Of a DNA stretch of 64,000 nt, positions 23,453-34,981 are shown piece by piece. A program made the position numbers and the translations under genes. The notes below the pieces were generated by a model. That model did not search any database and was not told the origin of the DNA. It was given only the letters and a program-made list of their open reading frames with translations. Position 1 is the first letter of the stretch; every line of letters starts with the position of its first letter. The DNA comes from Aspergillus flavus. Its lineage: Eukaryota; Ascomycota; Eurotiomycetes; Eurotiales; Aspergillaceae. The stretch is taken from assembly GCF_009017415.1 (NCBI RefSeq), contig NC_092407.1, forward strand, positions 4,712,001 to 4,776,000, given 5' to 3'.

Positions 23453-25380
23453 CCTCGTGCGGTGGATGAAGTCTGGGATTTGAAATGGAGTTTCTTGATG
23501 GAATCAAGCAATCCGGAATGGGGGTTTAATACTACTTGTAGGCAGCCTATGTTGGAATACAGAACTGTTGCCAAACCCAATTCAGCGCTGGATACTAGGT
23601 AGAGCCCATTATTTACGTAAGGATTATGAGACACGTAAAGATCAGGGAATCAAATACCCTAGCAAGGATTCTATGTAGAGTCTCATAGGCTACCGCGATC
23701 ACTAGTGAACACATAGTATAACTGATATGATCAGGCATCTTATCTTTAGTGGTCGGATGTAACTCAAAATGGCATTGGGTTACATCGGGCTGCTACAAGA
23801 CCGACTAATTAAGTAATAAACGCCCACTAGTGCGCAGAGATTAGATTGATAATCTTATCTATGCTTTTTCCCCTTTGGCTTTAGGGTATGCAGCCGAAAA
23901 GATCAGGCCATCAGTCCAACAACCGGTCCAGCCTTTGATCTCAGAGGATATCTTCGAACTTCAGTGCTGTGTAATAGGGTAGTAAGGCCATAGCATCATG
24001 CAGCTACACAAGTATTGCTCTATGCTTGTAAACTGATATCTCCATCACCGAGGTCGTCTATTTCGGTGAGTTACTCTAGTCCGGCTGTCTGCTTTCGGGT
24101 TACGGGCTCAAATAATTTGGCAATCGTATTACGTACAGCAATCTGCATATTACCAAATCCTTCCCTTTGTTTCGGAAAGTCAAAGTATGCTAGCTCCTGC
24201 CCTTGCCATGAACCTGCTATGTATGTCTCTTAATCCCTGCATGCTCTCGGAGCTAACCGTGGGCAGCCTCGGTCAGCAACCCACGTTGGAAATAGTCTGA
24301 CGCCAGCAAAGCGCCGACACCGCTTCATTAAAGCTTATGGTTAATCTGATAGTAAAGTCTCACGTCCACAATTTAGACACTAGGTCAAATTAAAAGCCTA
24401 GATGACTACGGCTAATACCTTGCAGGGATCTTAAACGTTGCCTGTATAAAGACAGAGTTAAGTAGTATTAGTTAAGCTTGAGTGTTGACGACCATGTGCA
24501 AAATATTGATTGCAGTACTAATATAAAGGGAAGATTGTTAGAGACCCTCGACATAGAACAATATGATTAATGTAACAATACCTAGACCATGAACGAGGGA
24601 TACCAAAGCACGGATGCAGCTCGTAGATTGGACAATAATCTTCACAGCCTTTTGTTCGTTGTCCTCTCTGCTTGGTGGATTCTAGGCCTGCGCGCAAAAT
24701 ATTGCTGCACAGGAATAGATATATATACGCACCTCTACGTAGGTGATATTTCGAATGCGCATTAGTTATGCCCACCTTTCCCGGGCAAGTTATAAGTGGA
24801 GAGACGATTTACTTCCGGATCAAGCACGACCCGAATAAACGTTAATCATCTTAATTTTCTAGCAGTATGAGCAAGCGCCCCGGGACAGAATTGACATCGA
24901 GATGGTAGCCCTAAGTGTAAATAGCGTCTTATTATCTTAGGTCCAAGTTGCTCTCCATGTCCATCTTTTCCAAACTTGGTTCTATGTCCCTTTTCTTATT
25001 GTTCCTTTCGCACGTTAATCCTCATATGGACGAAGTATTGGTAATAGGCTTCAATACAGACGACACCCCACGTGGAGATAGATTGGCTGAATACTAGTCT
25101 ATCAAATAAGAGCAAATTATTACAGGGACCACCTTGTCGGCACCTCGGAGCCTCGTACAACACCAGCGATCATCAGAGGTGCGATCATTCAACGGCCCCG
25201 CACGATTGACTCGGCCTCAATAGCTGATACACTTTGAGCTGCCTCGGAAGGCGGCCTCGGTATTAATGAACCTACCCCACATCTTGGCCTTGAGTTGCGG
25301 TCCGAGCGCTTCCTATATTAGCATACAAGGTGCTGGAAAGAAGGTCAGAGGAGTCCAGGTTGTTCAAAACAGCCAACAAC
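23453..25380. other. Intergenic region between MFS transporter and aldehyde dehydrogenase
   Basis: Divergent promoter region of about 1.9 kb. No gene is recognised; the open frames at 24015-24233 and 24518-24775 lack family features. Confidence 0.5.
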
Positions 25381-27075
25381 ATGCCCTTCTCATCCGAAGC
25401 CGACTTCGACAGCGTAGGTGTACCCTTTCACTCCTGGAACTCCCCTATTCAGTTCCTACTGACTAGTGAAGGCACTCGCAAGCGTCCGGACATCATTTGC
25501 GCGTGGTAAAACCAAGGACAAAAAATGGCGCAAGCGGCAATTGCAGCAGGCATGGTGGATGATCGAGGACAACAAAGAGCGCATGCAGGAGGCGCTGCAC
25601 AAGGACCTGAACAAGCACCCCCAAGAGACGATGCCATTCGAGATAGCGGAATGCCACGCTGATATCCTGCACAAGTTGGAGCATCTCGACGAGTGGACAC
25701 GAGACGTGAAACCGGAACGGACCAACCCTCTCAACTTCCTGGGCGGTGCAACGGTTCGCAAGGAACCCAAGGGGGTAGCTTTGATCATTGGGGCATGGAA
25801 CTTCCCCTATCTTCTCCTATTGACTCCCCTGTTCGACGCCATCGCAGCGGGATGTGCTATCATCGTGAAGCCGTCGGATGTTGCTACTGCGTGCCAGGAC
25901 TTGTTGATGGAGATTATCCCGAAATATTTGGACACCGATGCCATCCGATGTATCTCAGCGGGAGCCAAGGAGATGGGCTACATCCTGGAGCACCGTTTCG
26001 ACCATATCTTCTATACGGGATCTGCAGCCGTGGCTAAGTTCATTACTGCTGCTGCAGCCAAGCATTTGACGCCCGTCACGCTGGAGCTGGGAGGACAAGG
26101 TCCGGCCATCGTTTGTCCATCGGCAGATATTGAACTCGCCGCCAAGCGTATTGCAGCAACCAAATTTATGAATGCCGGTCAGGTAAGGCCCTCACCATCC
26201 CTCTTTTGTTGCTCATTTCATCGTTTGGCTTTGCGTCGGTAACAGAGAAGGGAGCTAAGTGCATGTATTTCAATCAGATATGCCTGAATGTTAACCATGT
26301 CTTTGTCCATCCATCTGTGCGTCGCGAATTTGTCGATCATCTCATGCATTATTTCGACATATTCCTCGGCGGGGCCCCAGAGCTGTTACCAAAATACTAC
26401 TCTCACATCATCAACGAACGCAATTTCGATCGTCTCGAGCGGCTGTTACAGAATACCTCCGGCAACGTTGTCTACAGTGGACAACGAAACAGAGATGATC
26501 TCTCCTTCAGCCCCACTATCGTGACCGACATTGAAATCGGAGACAGTCTCCTCTCAGAAGAGCTCTTCGGTCCTATATTACCAATCATCGATGCGGATCT
26601 GGACACCGCGATATCCGTGATCAACAGCATGGATCATCCGCTGGCCATCTACGGTTTCAGCAAGTCACAGGAAGATAAGGACCGAATCCTAGCCGAGACG
26701 TTATCCGGGGGTGTGACGTTCAATGACTGCATGCTTCACGTAGCTGCAAAGGGTGCCCCATTCGGCGGTGTTGGCAATTCCGGCATGGGCAAGTATCATG
26801 GTCCATATGGTTTCCTAGAATTCACGCACCTGCGCACCCACATTGATCCTCCCACGTGGATGGAGAAGCTCATGGGAGCACGCTATCCACCATACACGTC
26901 CGACAAGCTCCGCAAGCTGTACAAGCCCACCAAGGCGCCCTTCGACCGACAAGGTAATAAGTTGCGTTGGACAAGGGGTTGGCTGTATGTACTTGCCTTT
27001 GCCGTTGCCGGCTCAGTGGCTGCGCGGACAGGGCTCTTCAATGCGTTGGTTAGCTCTGGCTTATTGGCGCGCTAG
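25381..27075 (+). CDS. Fatty aldehyde dehydrogenase (ALDH3 type) with C-terminal membrane tail
   Basis: Three exons: 25381-25417, 25467-26182 and 26278-27075, 516 codons. The ALDH fold is clear: GVALIIGAWNFPYLLLLTPL, AIAAGCAIIVKPSDVA, DHIFYTGSAAVAKF, catalytic Glu219 in TLELGG and nucleophile Cys253 in NAGQICLN, then SEELFGPILPI and KGAPFGGVGNSGMGKYHG. These are class 3 features shared with yeast Hfd1 and mammalian ALDH3A2, which oxidise long-chain aldehydes with NAD. The last 30 or so residues (WLYVLAFAVAGSVAA, ALVSSGLLAR) are hydrophobic and fit tail anchoring in ER, lipid droplet or mitochondrial outer membrane. The intron at 25418 was placed to join DFDSV to VKALAS. The second intron falls immediately before the catalytic cysteine. 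Confidence 0.92.
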
Positions 27076-28573
27076 GTATTTATTCCGAACCTAGTCGGCA
27101 TTGAACCTGTCCCTGAGTAGAGTTCTGGTGCTTAGGATCCCGACAGATCGTTCCTTGTAAGACATATAGGATGAGCTGGTCTATATCTGTATAGCTATTT
27201 AATTATGAATTTCATTACGTTTACATCATTACCCTGGTCGGCGAAGATTGTAAATATTATTACCGTCTTCACTACATTTAGCTTAAAGGGTCACCCATTA
27301 CGTTCAGTTCATCCATCTACATCATTTGTGGAATACCTACGTAGGCAGTTCATGCAAAACCTCCAAGTCCTACTGTCAAATTACTACACAGTTTCTATCA
27401 CCAAGGTAGCCAAGATGCTTCCGCTCCCGCACTGATCCATGTCATAATATATCGCCCTCATACTATGCCCCAGAACGGAACACTGGGACTTTAGAGTCTA
27501 TGTCCAGATCAAAATAGCACTCATCCCGCGGTATTAACTGTCAGTCACCTGATGAGTCACCTGACGCAGTCATATATGGCTTCCCAGATAGTTGAATGAT
27601 ACAACAACAATCATCTACCTCGCAGTCCTCCAGCTCTATCATTAACCAATGCCAGAACTGACAACCCACATGAAAAACGGCATTTCTGAGATATATGAAA
27701 AGGCTCTCGGGCAGGAATCCCAACGAGGCATGTGCGAACCCGCGGTCCGCGGTCCGCGGTTCTGAGTTAATCCCGAGCCAGAGGAGGGATTATAGTGTGC
27801 GAAGTAGATGTCTAGTTAAATACCCCATGAACAGCCTCTTATAATATCTTTTAACTGTGTACCAATCCAATAATTAACCGGCGAACTAACCACCCATTAC
27901 AGCGCCGGGCATCTTAACTTCCAAAACCTGTGCTCTCTGGCATGGCAGTCCTTAATATCAAGAATAGGCCCAGTACAAGCTGATGGTTGACACGAGGGGA
28001 GCGGTTAGAAACAGTTGAGAGCCATGGGTGTCTTCTAACCAACTATTTAACTACGAGGGATGTGGGATCGATTTTCAGCGAGGGATGGATCGCGGATCTA
28101 GAACTATTTCAAGGGTAGCAAGCAGAGAAACTGGACTAGAGTGGTATTCACAATCAATTAGCCTTATCTGTCAAGATTCATCAATTCCTCTCCATTTGCT
28201 GGCGTATGTATCATGTTCAACACGAAGATTCTTTAGCCTCTCTCACTCTCAAAGCCTGACCACACGTCAGATTGTATAACCTTTCGTGGCAAGTGGAGTG
28301 TCGGACGTCTGGACTCATATCTACACACGTAAAAAGAACTCCTAAGTCTCTATTGAAATCGGAATGTCGTAAGTGAGGATGAAATACTAGGGCAATTGAA
28401 GAACAGAGACAAAAGTCCTACTCAGTCGACACCTGTAACTAGGATAGATTATATCGATATAAATGCAATCCAACGCCTAATATACAAGAACACAAGCCCT
28501 CAATTCAACCCAGTTATGAGCATCAACAAAACCCCATACAAAATCACCCAAATCCATCCCCAATAAAAACCCC
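27076..28573. other. Intergenic region with compact repeated motifs
   Basis: No gene is recognised. The region contains a doubled AGTCACCTGA motif at 27543-27564 (including a TGAGTCA at 27553-27559) and three head-to-tail CCGCGGT units at 27740-27760. The frame at 28028-28279 has no family features. Confidence 0.5.
27740..27760. repeat. Three tandem CCGCGGT units
   Basis: Three exact 7-base units in a row, each containing the palindrome CCGCGG, flanked by GAAC and TTC. CCG/CGG half-sites are the usual targets of Zn2Cys6 regulators, so this may be a multi-site operator. The nearest starts are far away. Confidence 0.5.
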
Positions 28574-29107
28574 TCAAACAAACCCCCCAAAAACAGAACT
28601 AACAACCAGCCACCCTACAACCCAAATTGACACCCTAGAAACCTCCCTCCCAGTAACAACCCCAGCCATACTCTTCCCCGTCTCCTCCACCGCACCCCCA
28701 GTACTTGTCCCCGACCCCGTCGCCTTCCCCTTCCCCGTTTCCTTCCCAGTAGCAGACCCAGTCTCCTTCACCCCAATCCCACTCCCCGTAGGAGAACCAG
28801 TAGCACTAGCACTCGTATTCCCAAAGCACCAAACATCCCCCCAGTCAACCTTGGCATCGTACAAACAGTCCGTGAGATCCTGGACGGACTGCCCTACCGC
28901 GAGACAGTAGATTGCGCAGTCGTTGTCGTACGCCGAGACTGGCGCGTTGTTGCAGCATTTTGAGAGGAGTTTGGTGTATTGGTCTTTGTAGGGGACTGCG
29001 CAGGCGGCGTCTTGAACGGGGATTTCGTATTGGGTGGGGGTATTGCAGGTTTGGATGCTTGCTGCTGCTGCTGTTGTTGTTGTTGTTGTTGTTGTTTGGG
29101 TGGGCAT
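28574..29107 (-). CDS. Cys-rich, Thr/Gly-rich small protein with hydrophobic C-terminus
   Basis: A single exon of 177 codons on the minus strand. It starts with MPTQ and a run of Thr and Ala encoded by a trinucleotide repeat. A domain follows with about nine cysteines (SIQTCNTPTQYEIPVQDAAC, LSKCCNNAPVSAYDNDCAIYCL, VQDLTDCLYDAKVDWGDVWC). Next is a Gly/Thr/Ser/Lys-rich low-complexity stretch and a final hydrophobic segment (VSIWVVGWLVVSSVFGGFV). The cysteine pattern and architecture recall a common group of uncharacterised ascomycete proteins. The tail could be a GPI signal or a membrane helix, but no N-terminal signal peptide is seen from this start, which is odd for a surface protein. Neighbours are far away on both sides. 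Function unknown. Confidence 0.65.
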   Translation of the reverse strand: MPTQTTTTTTTTAAAASIQTCNTPTQYEIPVQDAACAVPYKDQYTKLLSKCCNNAPVSAYDNDCAIYCLAVGQSVQDLTDCLYDAKVDWGDVWCFGNTSASATGSPTGSGIGVKETGSATGKETGKGKATGSGTSTGGAVEETGKSMAGVVTGREVSRVSIWVVGWLVVSSVFGGFV

Positions 29108-30141
29108 GGTTGTGGTTTATGGTGTTGGGTTAGGGTTTGGGTTTGGTATGTGTTTGTTTGAGTTGTCGGTTGATGGTCGGGTTTGTGGTATGATTATGTT
29201 TATAGGTAAGTGTTAACTTATAGAATGAGATAGTAAAAGGGGTAATGAGTGTTTTATATAAGAAATAATATTCGGCATTGACCATCAACTGCCTGATGTC
29301 TTGCGGGTTAAATTAGGGTATATGCTGTACATAGATCGGACCGGCTAAAAATAGTCGGCCGGATTCTGGGCGATGCAGTCCCATGTCCGCGGACTCCGAC
29401 TGGAATCTGAATTTTACCCCTGAAAATTATAGGAATGGTTTATTCATTCAGTGAGATATAACCCGTCTATTCATAGCTTGTGGTAATTTGATGTTGTTAA
29501 GTTGATATGGAACTCATGATTTATGCCAAGACTTTACCGCGTGCCCTAATTTGGTCTGTTCGACTGAACACTACTACCTCTAAGATCTGTTAGGGTGGTA
29601 GGTTTAACTAATATCAAATTGGTTAGGGCCATGCTGTCATTTATTGGGTCAGTGGTTTTCAATTTCACAGTAACTTATTGGAGAATAGGATGTTTGCCCT
29701 GAGTAGATGTTGTCTTTATGAGTACTATTTTAACACCTCTCTGCCAGAGTCATTTTATCACTTGCACTCGCGGTACGTCATCGGTGGTGATCGCAAGACA
29801 GTAAATGCCTTGACTAAGACATCCATTGCAGCAGTCCATTGGCGATGGTAGTGATTAGCTTTGTCTACGGTAGCCATGTTGACTTCTATGTTTACCCTCC
29901 GCATGTCGTATAGGGCTTTGTGGATCCTTGCCCTATGCTATGCAACCCTTCGATCTACATAGGAAGAATGAATACTGCGAATAGCATTATAGACAGTCTC
30001 AAGTGTTCATTAACCACATCGTCAAATATGTGTAACAACCCGGTTCTTAAACTAATAGTGTGTATTTTTAAAATCTATCAAAGGCTCCGTATAACATGCA
30101 GAAGACATAACAACGTAACTTGTCTATTCATTTCAAACCAA
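29108..30141. other. Intergenic region
   Basis: Begins with a TGT/GTT-rich promoter for the minus-strand Cys-rich gene, with a CCCTAACCC-like word on the minus strand. It ends in the 3' flank of GMP synthase. No gene is seen. Confidence 0.5.
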
Positions 30142-31865
30142 TTACTCCAACTCAATGGTGCCCGGGGGCTTGCTGGTGTAGTCATAGGCGACACGGCAGA
30201 CACCGGACACCTCGTTGACGATGCGGGTAGAGACACGGGTCAGGAACTCGTGCTCGAATGGGTAGGCGATAGCCGTCATGAAGTCGGTGGTCTCGACGGC
30301 ACGGAGGAGAACAATATTCTCGTAAACACGCTTGTCTCCCATAACACCGACAGCACGGCTGGGGTCCAAGGCGGCAAAAGCCTGGCCGATCTTGTCATAC
30401 AGTCCGGCTTCCCGGATCATGCTGATGAAGATGTGGTCGGCCTTTCTGGCCATCTCGACGCGCTCCGGGGTGATCTCACCCAGGATACGGATGGCAATAC
30501 CAGGTCCAGGGAAGGGGTGTCTCATGACCATCTCGTGGGCGATGCCAAGCTGTCTTCCGAGGTCGCGGACCTCGTCCTTGAAGAGCTCACGGAGGGGCTC
30601 GATCAGCTTCAGACCCTGTCCCTCAGTCATGCGCTTGGGGAGACCACCGACGTTGTGGTGAGTCTTGATGGTGGCACTGGGACCCTTGAAGGAGATACTT
30701 TCAATCACATCAGGGTACAGGGTGCCCTGCAAGAAGAATCCGATCTTGCCGGCAGTCTCGGAGTGAGCAGCAGCGTCCTCGATCTTCTTGGCCTCCTCCT
30801 CGAAGACATCGATGAACTTGTTACCAATGAACTTCCGCTTCTGCTCGGGGTCGCTGATTCCCTTCAGACCCTCCATGAAGACCTGAGAAGCATCGGCCAC
30901 GATCAGGTTGATACCGAGATGCTCAGCAAGGGTCTGCTTGACTTGCTCGCACTCGTTCAGACGCATGAAACCGGTATCGACGAGGACAGCATGGAAACGG
31001 TCACCGATGGCCTCCTTCATCAGCTTAGCAGCAACAGTGGAGTCGACACCACCACTGACAGCGCCAAGAACCTGGCCGGTAGGGCCAACCAGCTTGCGGA
31101 TTCTGGCAATCTCCTGGTCGACGAAGCGAGCCATGGTCCAGTTCTGTTTGCAGCCACAGATGTTGACGGCGAAGTTCTTCAGGAGCTTGGTACCGTTCTG
31201 GGTGTGGGTCACTTCGGGGTGCAGCTGGAGACCATAGATGGGCTTGGTCTCGTGGGCAATACCAGCGTACTCTGAGTTGGGAGTAGTGGCAATCGTGTGG
31301 AAACCTTCGGGGAGCTTGCCCAGCTTGTCACCGTGGGACATCCAGACGTTGAACTCGTCTTCCAGTCCATCAAAGAGGTGGTCGACGTGGCCGCCGACCT
31401 TCTTGGCCTTGAGCTGCGCAAGGCCGTACTCCCTCGAAGTGCCAGCAATGACATTGGTGCTGTCCAAGCGGTAAGCAATCTCTTGCAAGCCGTAGCAGAT
31501 ACCGAGGATAGGCACGCCTAGGTCAAAGTAGGCAGGGTCGACGTGAGGAGCACCCTCCTCGTACACCGAGTAGGGTCCTCCGGATAAGATAACACCAGCG
31601 GGCTTGAACTTGAGATCGGCCAGTTTCTGGGTGCAAGGAAGCATCTCCGAGTAGACATTGAGCTCACGGAGGCGGCGGGTGATCAGATGTGTGTACTGAG
31701 ACCTGTATTAGAGCGACCACATGTGAATTAGCCGAATTGCACGTTTTTTCACATTTTGAATGGCATCCCCGCGGAAGGGATGCAAGACATAGAGTCTTAC
31801 CCAAAGTCCAGGGTCAGGATAGTATCGAAGGCATTGTGAGGCTCAAGCTCGGGAGTTTCGGCCAT
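30142..31865 (-). CDS. GUA1: GMP synthase (glutamine-hydrolysing)
   Basis: Two exons on the minus strand, 31865-31801 and 31702-30142, 541 codons. The class I glutamine amidotransferase domain comes first: [17 protein letters not shown] spans the intron, with C91 in GICYGLQ and the His-Glu pair in LQLHPEVTH. The ATP-pyrophosphatase domain has the P-loop [13 protein letters not shown]. The C-terminal dimerisation domain includes [13 protein letters not shown] and ends in [13 protein letters not shown]. The enzyme converts XMP, ATP and glutamine to GMP, the last step of guanine nucleotide synthesis, in the cytosol. Length and motifs match the fungal enzyme. A TGAGTCA site lies 122 bases upstream of the start. 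It is followed on the same strand by arginyl-tRNA synthetase further right, separated by about 0.5 kb. Confidence 0.97.
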
Positions 31866-32351
31866 GATGGGCAAATGTGATTATCAAAGAGTATACCTGA
31901 TCCCCAGAAAATAGTCGCTTTGACGGCCTCGAGGGAGGCCAAAAGATTCAGCAGAAATTTTTCCAATGGACGGTTTTTCATTGCCCTGAGTCACGCGATC
32001 AGCCAATCACATGGCGTTCCTGTCCAGAAATGCCCCGCTTGGCCCATCACGTGGTGTTACATGGAGGGGCACTGGGGCAGTATCTCTCGCCGCCCATCTC
32101 ACCGCTCAGGATTCCCCGCATTGAGCGAATCACGGCCTGAGGCTGCCGACTGCGGAGGGTTTCAGATCGATGCCCCGATATAGCTGGTCTACAGAGTACG
32201 GCTGATCAAGATCTCAACAAGCCATTCCTTAGAGCCCTTGGCCCGAAATCAATTGCTCTTCAATGTAATGCTAAGAACGAAAATGAAACAATGCTGGTAT
32301 TTATAAAACTACCGTAATCTACGGTTTTTATCATGATTTTTCTTTCGTTCC
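31866..32351. other. Promoter of GMP synthase and 3' flank of arginyl-tRNA synthetase
   Basis: About 0.49 kb without a gene. Holds the TGAGTCA site at 31987-31993. Confidence 0.6.
31987..31993. promoter_or_regulatory. TGAGTCA site (CpcA/Gcn4-type) upstream of GMP synthase
   Basis: Consensus bZIP site TGASTCA 122 bases before the GMP synthase start codon. CpcA, the Aspergillus ortholog of Gcn4, binds this sequence under cross-pathway control; yeast GUA1 is a known Gcn4 target. Confidence 0.5.
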
Positions 32352-34655
32352 TCACATACTACAGCAGACGTTAGCATAGCTTCGACAATTACAGCCTAAC
32401 TCAAAGGGACATACCGTGAGACGGGGCTGAGACCCACCACCCTCATACCGTTGTAAAGGACCTGGCGAGCGGACTCGTACAGAGCCATACGAGCCTTCTT
32501 CAGCTCAGGCTCACTGCCCACGACCTTGAGCACTTCGTAACTGGAGCTCAGGGTGTGAGTCATCTTGAACAGGTATTGAAGGATGGTGCACGGCTCCAGA
32601 GTGCGGGTGGTGTTCAGCAGGACGTCGGGCCACTGAGCCAGCATACGGGCAAGGTCCGTAGCGTGGGTTTCCGTCAAGAGATCGAGGTTCGCGGAGCCCA
32701 GCTCCTCAACATTCAGCTCCGACTTGCGAATAATCGAACAGAGACGGGCGTGGGCATATTGCAGATAAGGACCGGTATCACCCTCAAAGGAGGTCATAGC
32801 GTCCAGGTTGAAATCATAGCCGTTGATACTGTCTCAATTAGTCCAGATTCGAAAGTCACTTAGGTGTACCACAATTAACATACCGCTTGCCAGACATGTC
32901 CTGCACCATGACGGAAGTAATACCAAGGATATCGGCCGTCTCCTCGGGGTTCTCGACTTGCTGGTACTTCTCCTCGTTCTTCTTCATGACTTCGTGCATC
33001 TTGTCACGAACGTCTCCCAGAATATCATCCAAGAACTTGACAGTACCCTTACGAGTGCTCATACCGCGGACCATGCCGAAGTTGACGTGCTGGCAACGGC
33101 TAGCCAGGTCCTTGTGGCCCATCAGTTCGGTGATCTTGAATAGCTGGGCCAGATGGAGATCCTGCTGCATAGCAACGACGTAGATCATCTTGTCAAAGTG
33201 GTAGGCCTCCTCACGCTCCGTGATAGCACCAATATCGCGAGTGAGGTAGAGAGGAGTACCGTCCTTACGGATAATGATAGCCTTTCCAAGCTTCTTGGCA
33301 CCGTGCTTGGTGAAGTCAACAATAACGGCGCCCTCAGACTTCTCGGAGACGCCGGCCTTCTCCATGGTCTCATAGGCAGCAGTCATGCTCTCATTCTTGA
33401 TCTGAGACTCGCCAGAGTACACATCAAAGTCAATGTTCAGACGGGCGTAGGTTTGACGGTACTTCTGGATACTGAGGTCACGGAAACGGCGCCAGAGACC
33501 CAATGCCTCTTCATTACCATCTTCCATACTCTTGAAGTAGCGACGAGCGCTCTCGTCCTCACTGGCGTCCACAAGCTTTTGCAATTCCTGTTCGAGTTCG
33601 GAGACATCCTCATTCTTCTCCTTCTTGGCCTTGATCTGCTCCTTCAGCTCCTTGATGGGTCCCTCCTGCTGGGCAACAACGTTGTTGATCTTGACGTAAA
33701 CATCAAACAGGTGGTTGATCGGGTCCTTGTTCAGCGCCTCTTCGCTACCGAACTGCTTGTAACCGTTGGCAAGCAGACCATACTGCTTACCCCAGTCACC
33801 AAGGTAGTTCATCTTGATGACATCCCACCCCATGACGGTGTAGAGGTTCGCCAGGAAACCTCCGATAATGGTACTACGCAAGTGACCGGCATGGAAAGGC
33901 TTAGCGATGTTGGGCGAGGAGAACTCGACAATTATCTTCTTCTGGCCCTTGGAAGGGTCCGAGGGGTCACGCAGACCCTGGTTACCATTTGTACCGTAGG
34001 CCGCCTTCTCTTTCAAGATGCGGCTCACAACAGTATGGGTCAAGGGTTGCGGCTTGAAGAAGAACACCAAGTGGATGCCAACACAAGTAGGAGGGAGCAC
34101 GAGGTCGGACTCGGGGAACTTCTGGGCAAGCTCTTCGCACAGCTCTTGGGGCTTCTTTCCCTTGATACCCAAGGCGGGGACCTATTGACGCGACTCCCGT
34201 TAGCACCTCCGTAGTCTAGCAGCGTATCGAGTATGATAGCGTACCGGCAGCAACAAATCACCCTTGTCCAATGTGCTACTCCATTGCAGACGAGTATAGA
34301 TCTTCTCGGAATCGATGCCGGTAGCCGCACCCAGCTTCTCGGCGATATGCTCTCTGTAGATATCGACGGGGTTCAGGGAAGGAAAGGAGTTGGGGAACTT
34401 CGAGGTCTCGGTGGTGGACTGAAGCTTGAGCCCCTCCACGGCGACAGTAAGGTCAGCAGCAGATGCCATAGCTGCGACGGGGGTGTTCGTACTGAAACGT
34501 CGAGAAAGGAAGGGTGAGCGCCTAGGATTAAAATGCGAGAGGGGACAGGGACGACTGTATAAGGGAGAGCAATTATTTTGTGGACCGCAGGACTGCAGAG
34601 TCTGGAAAATGGCGCTGGAAAATCGCCGGGCCCCGCTAAACAGATACCGACCCAT
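32352..34655 (-). CDS. Arginyl-tRNA synthetase, dual cytosolic/mitochondrial
   Basis: Four exons on the minus strand: 34655-34245, 34181-32884, 32828-32415 and 32358-32352, 709 codons. Class I motifs are the HIGH-equivalent FHAGHLRS and the KMSK-equivalent MSTRKG. SSPNIAKPFHAGHL, INGYDFNLDAM and FEGDTGPYLQYAHAR are ArgRS hallmarks. The first 62 residues (MGRYLFSGARRFSSAIF..., SRRFSTNTPVAA) are rich in Arg and Ser with no acid, like a mitochondrial presequence. They precede an in-frame ATG at 34469 (MASAADL) that would start a 647-residue cytosolic form. The last coding exon holds only 7 bases: it completes Arg and adds Met and the stop, restoring the conserved PVSRM end. Without this splice the frame would run into YVPLS and a stop. 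Confidence 0.93.
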
Positions 34656-34724
34656 AAACGGAGGGGAAATTCAAGCACTGGAGGGGAACTTTTTTTCCCT
34701 CTTTTTTTTTTGTCCGTCCTTCGT

Positions 34725-34731
34725 TGACTCA
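34725..34731. promoter_or_regulatory. TGACTCA site (CpcA/Gcn4-type) upstream of arginyl-tRNA synthetase
   Basis: Lies 70 bases before the upstream start codon of the synthetase. A second site, TGAGTCA, is at 34766-34772. Aminoacyl-tRNA synthetase genes are typical cross-pathway control targets. Confidence 0.55.
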
Positions 34732-34765
34732 ATGCGGCAGTTCTGTTTGCGCCCAGGGCGGTGAG

Positions 34766-34772
34766 TGAGTCA
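34766..34772. promoter_or_regulatory. Second TGAGTCA site in the ArgRS / PIPK-like divergent promoter
   Basis: Consensus bZIP site 35 bases from the first one, in the 326-base region between the divergent arginyl-tRNA synthetase and PIPK-like genes; it could act on either. Confidence 0.5.
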
Positions 34773-34981
34773 CCGTCAGTTCACAGATGATCACCTGATT
34801 CAGTTACACCCTAACCCTATTTGGGTATACGTCTCATCTTCCTTTGACGTCACCATGCTGGAACATCAACACCTGGCCTTGACCGTGTTTCCATCATGCA
34901 TCTCTTTGCCATGTACATATACCAGGCACCCACTATGTGCATCCATGTTTCTTTATACTCAGATTCACTGCCGCCATAACA

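Noticed and set aside
29920..31275. Long plus-strand frame opposite GMP synthase (451 codons)
   Set aside because: It mirrors a strongly conserved gene on the other strand; repetitive Leu/Val/Asp-rich composition is typical of antisense shadow frames.
33153..34214. Long plus-strand frame opposite arginyl-tRNA synthetase (353 codons)
   Set aside because: Antisense shadow of the synthetase; no domain of its own.
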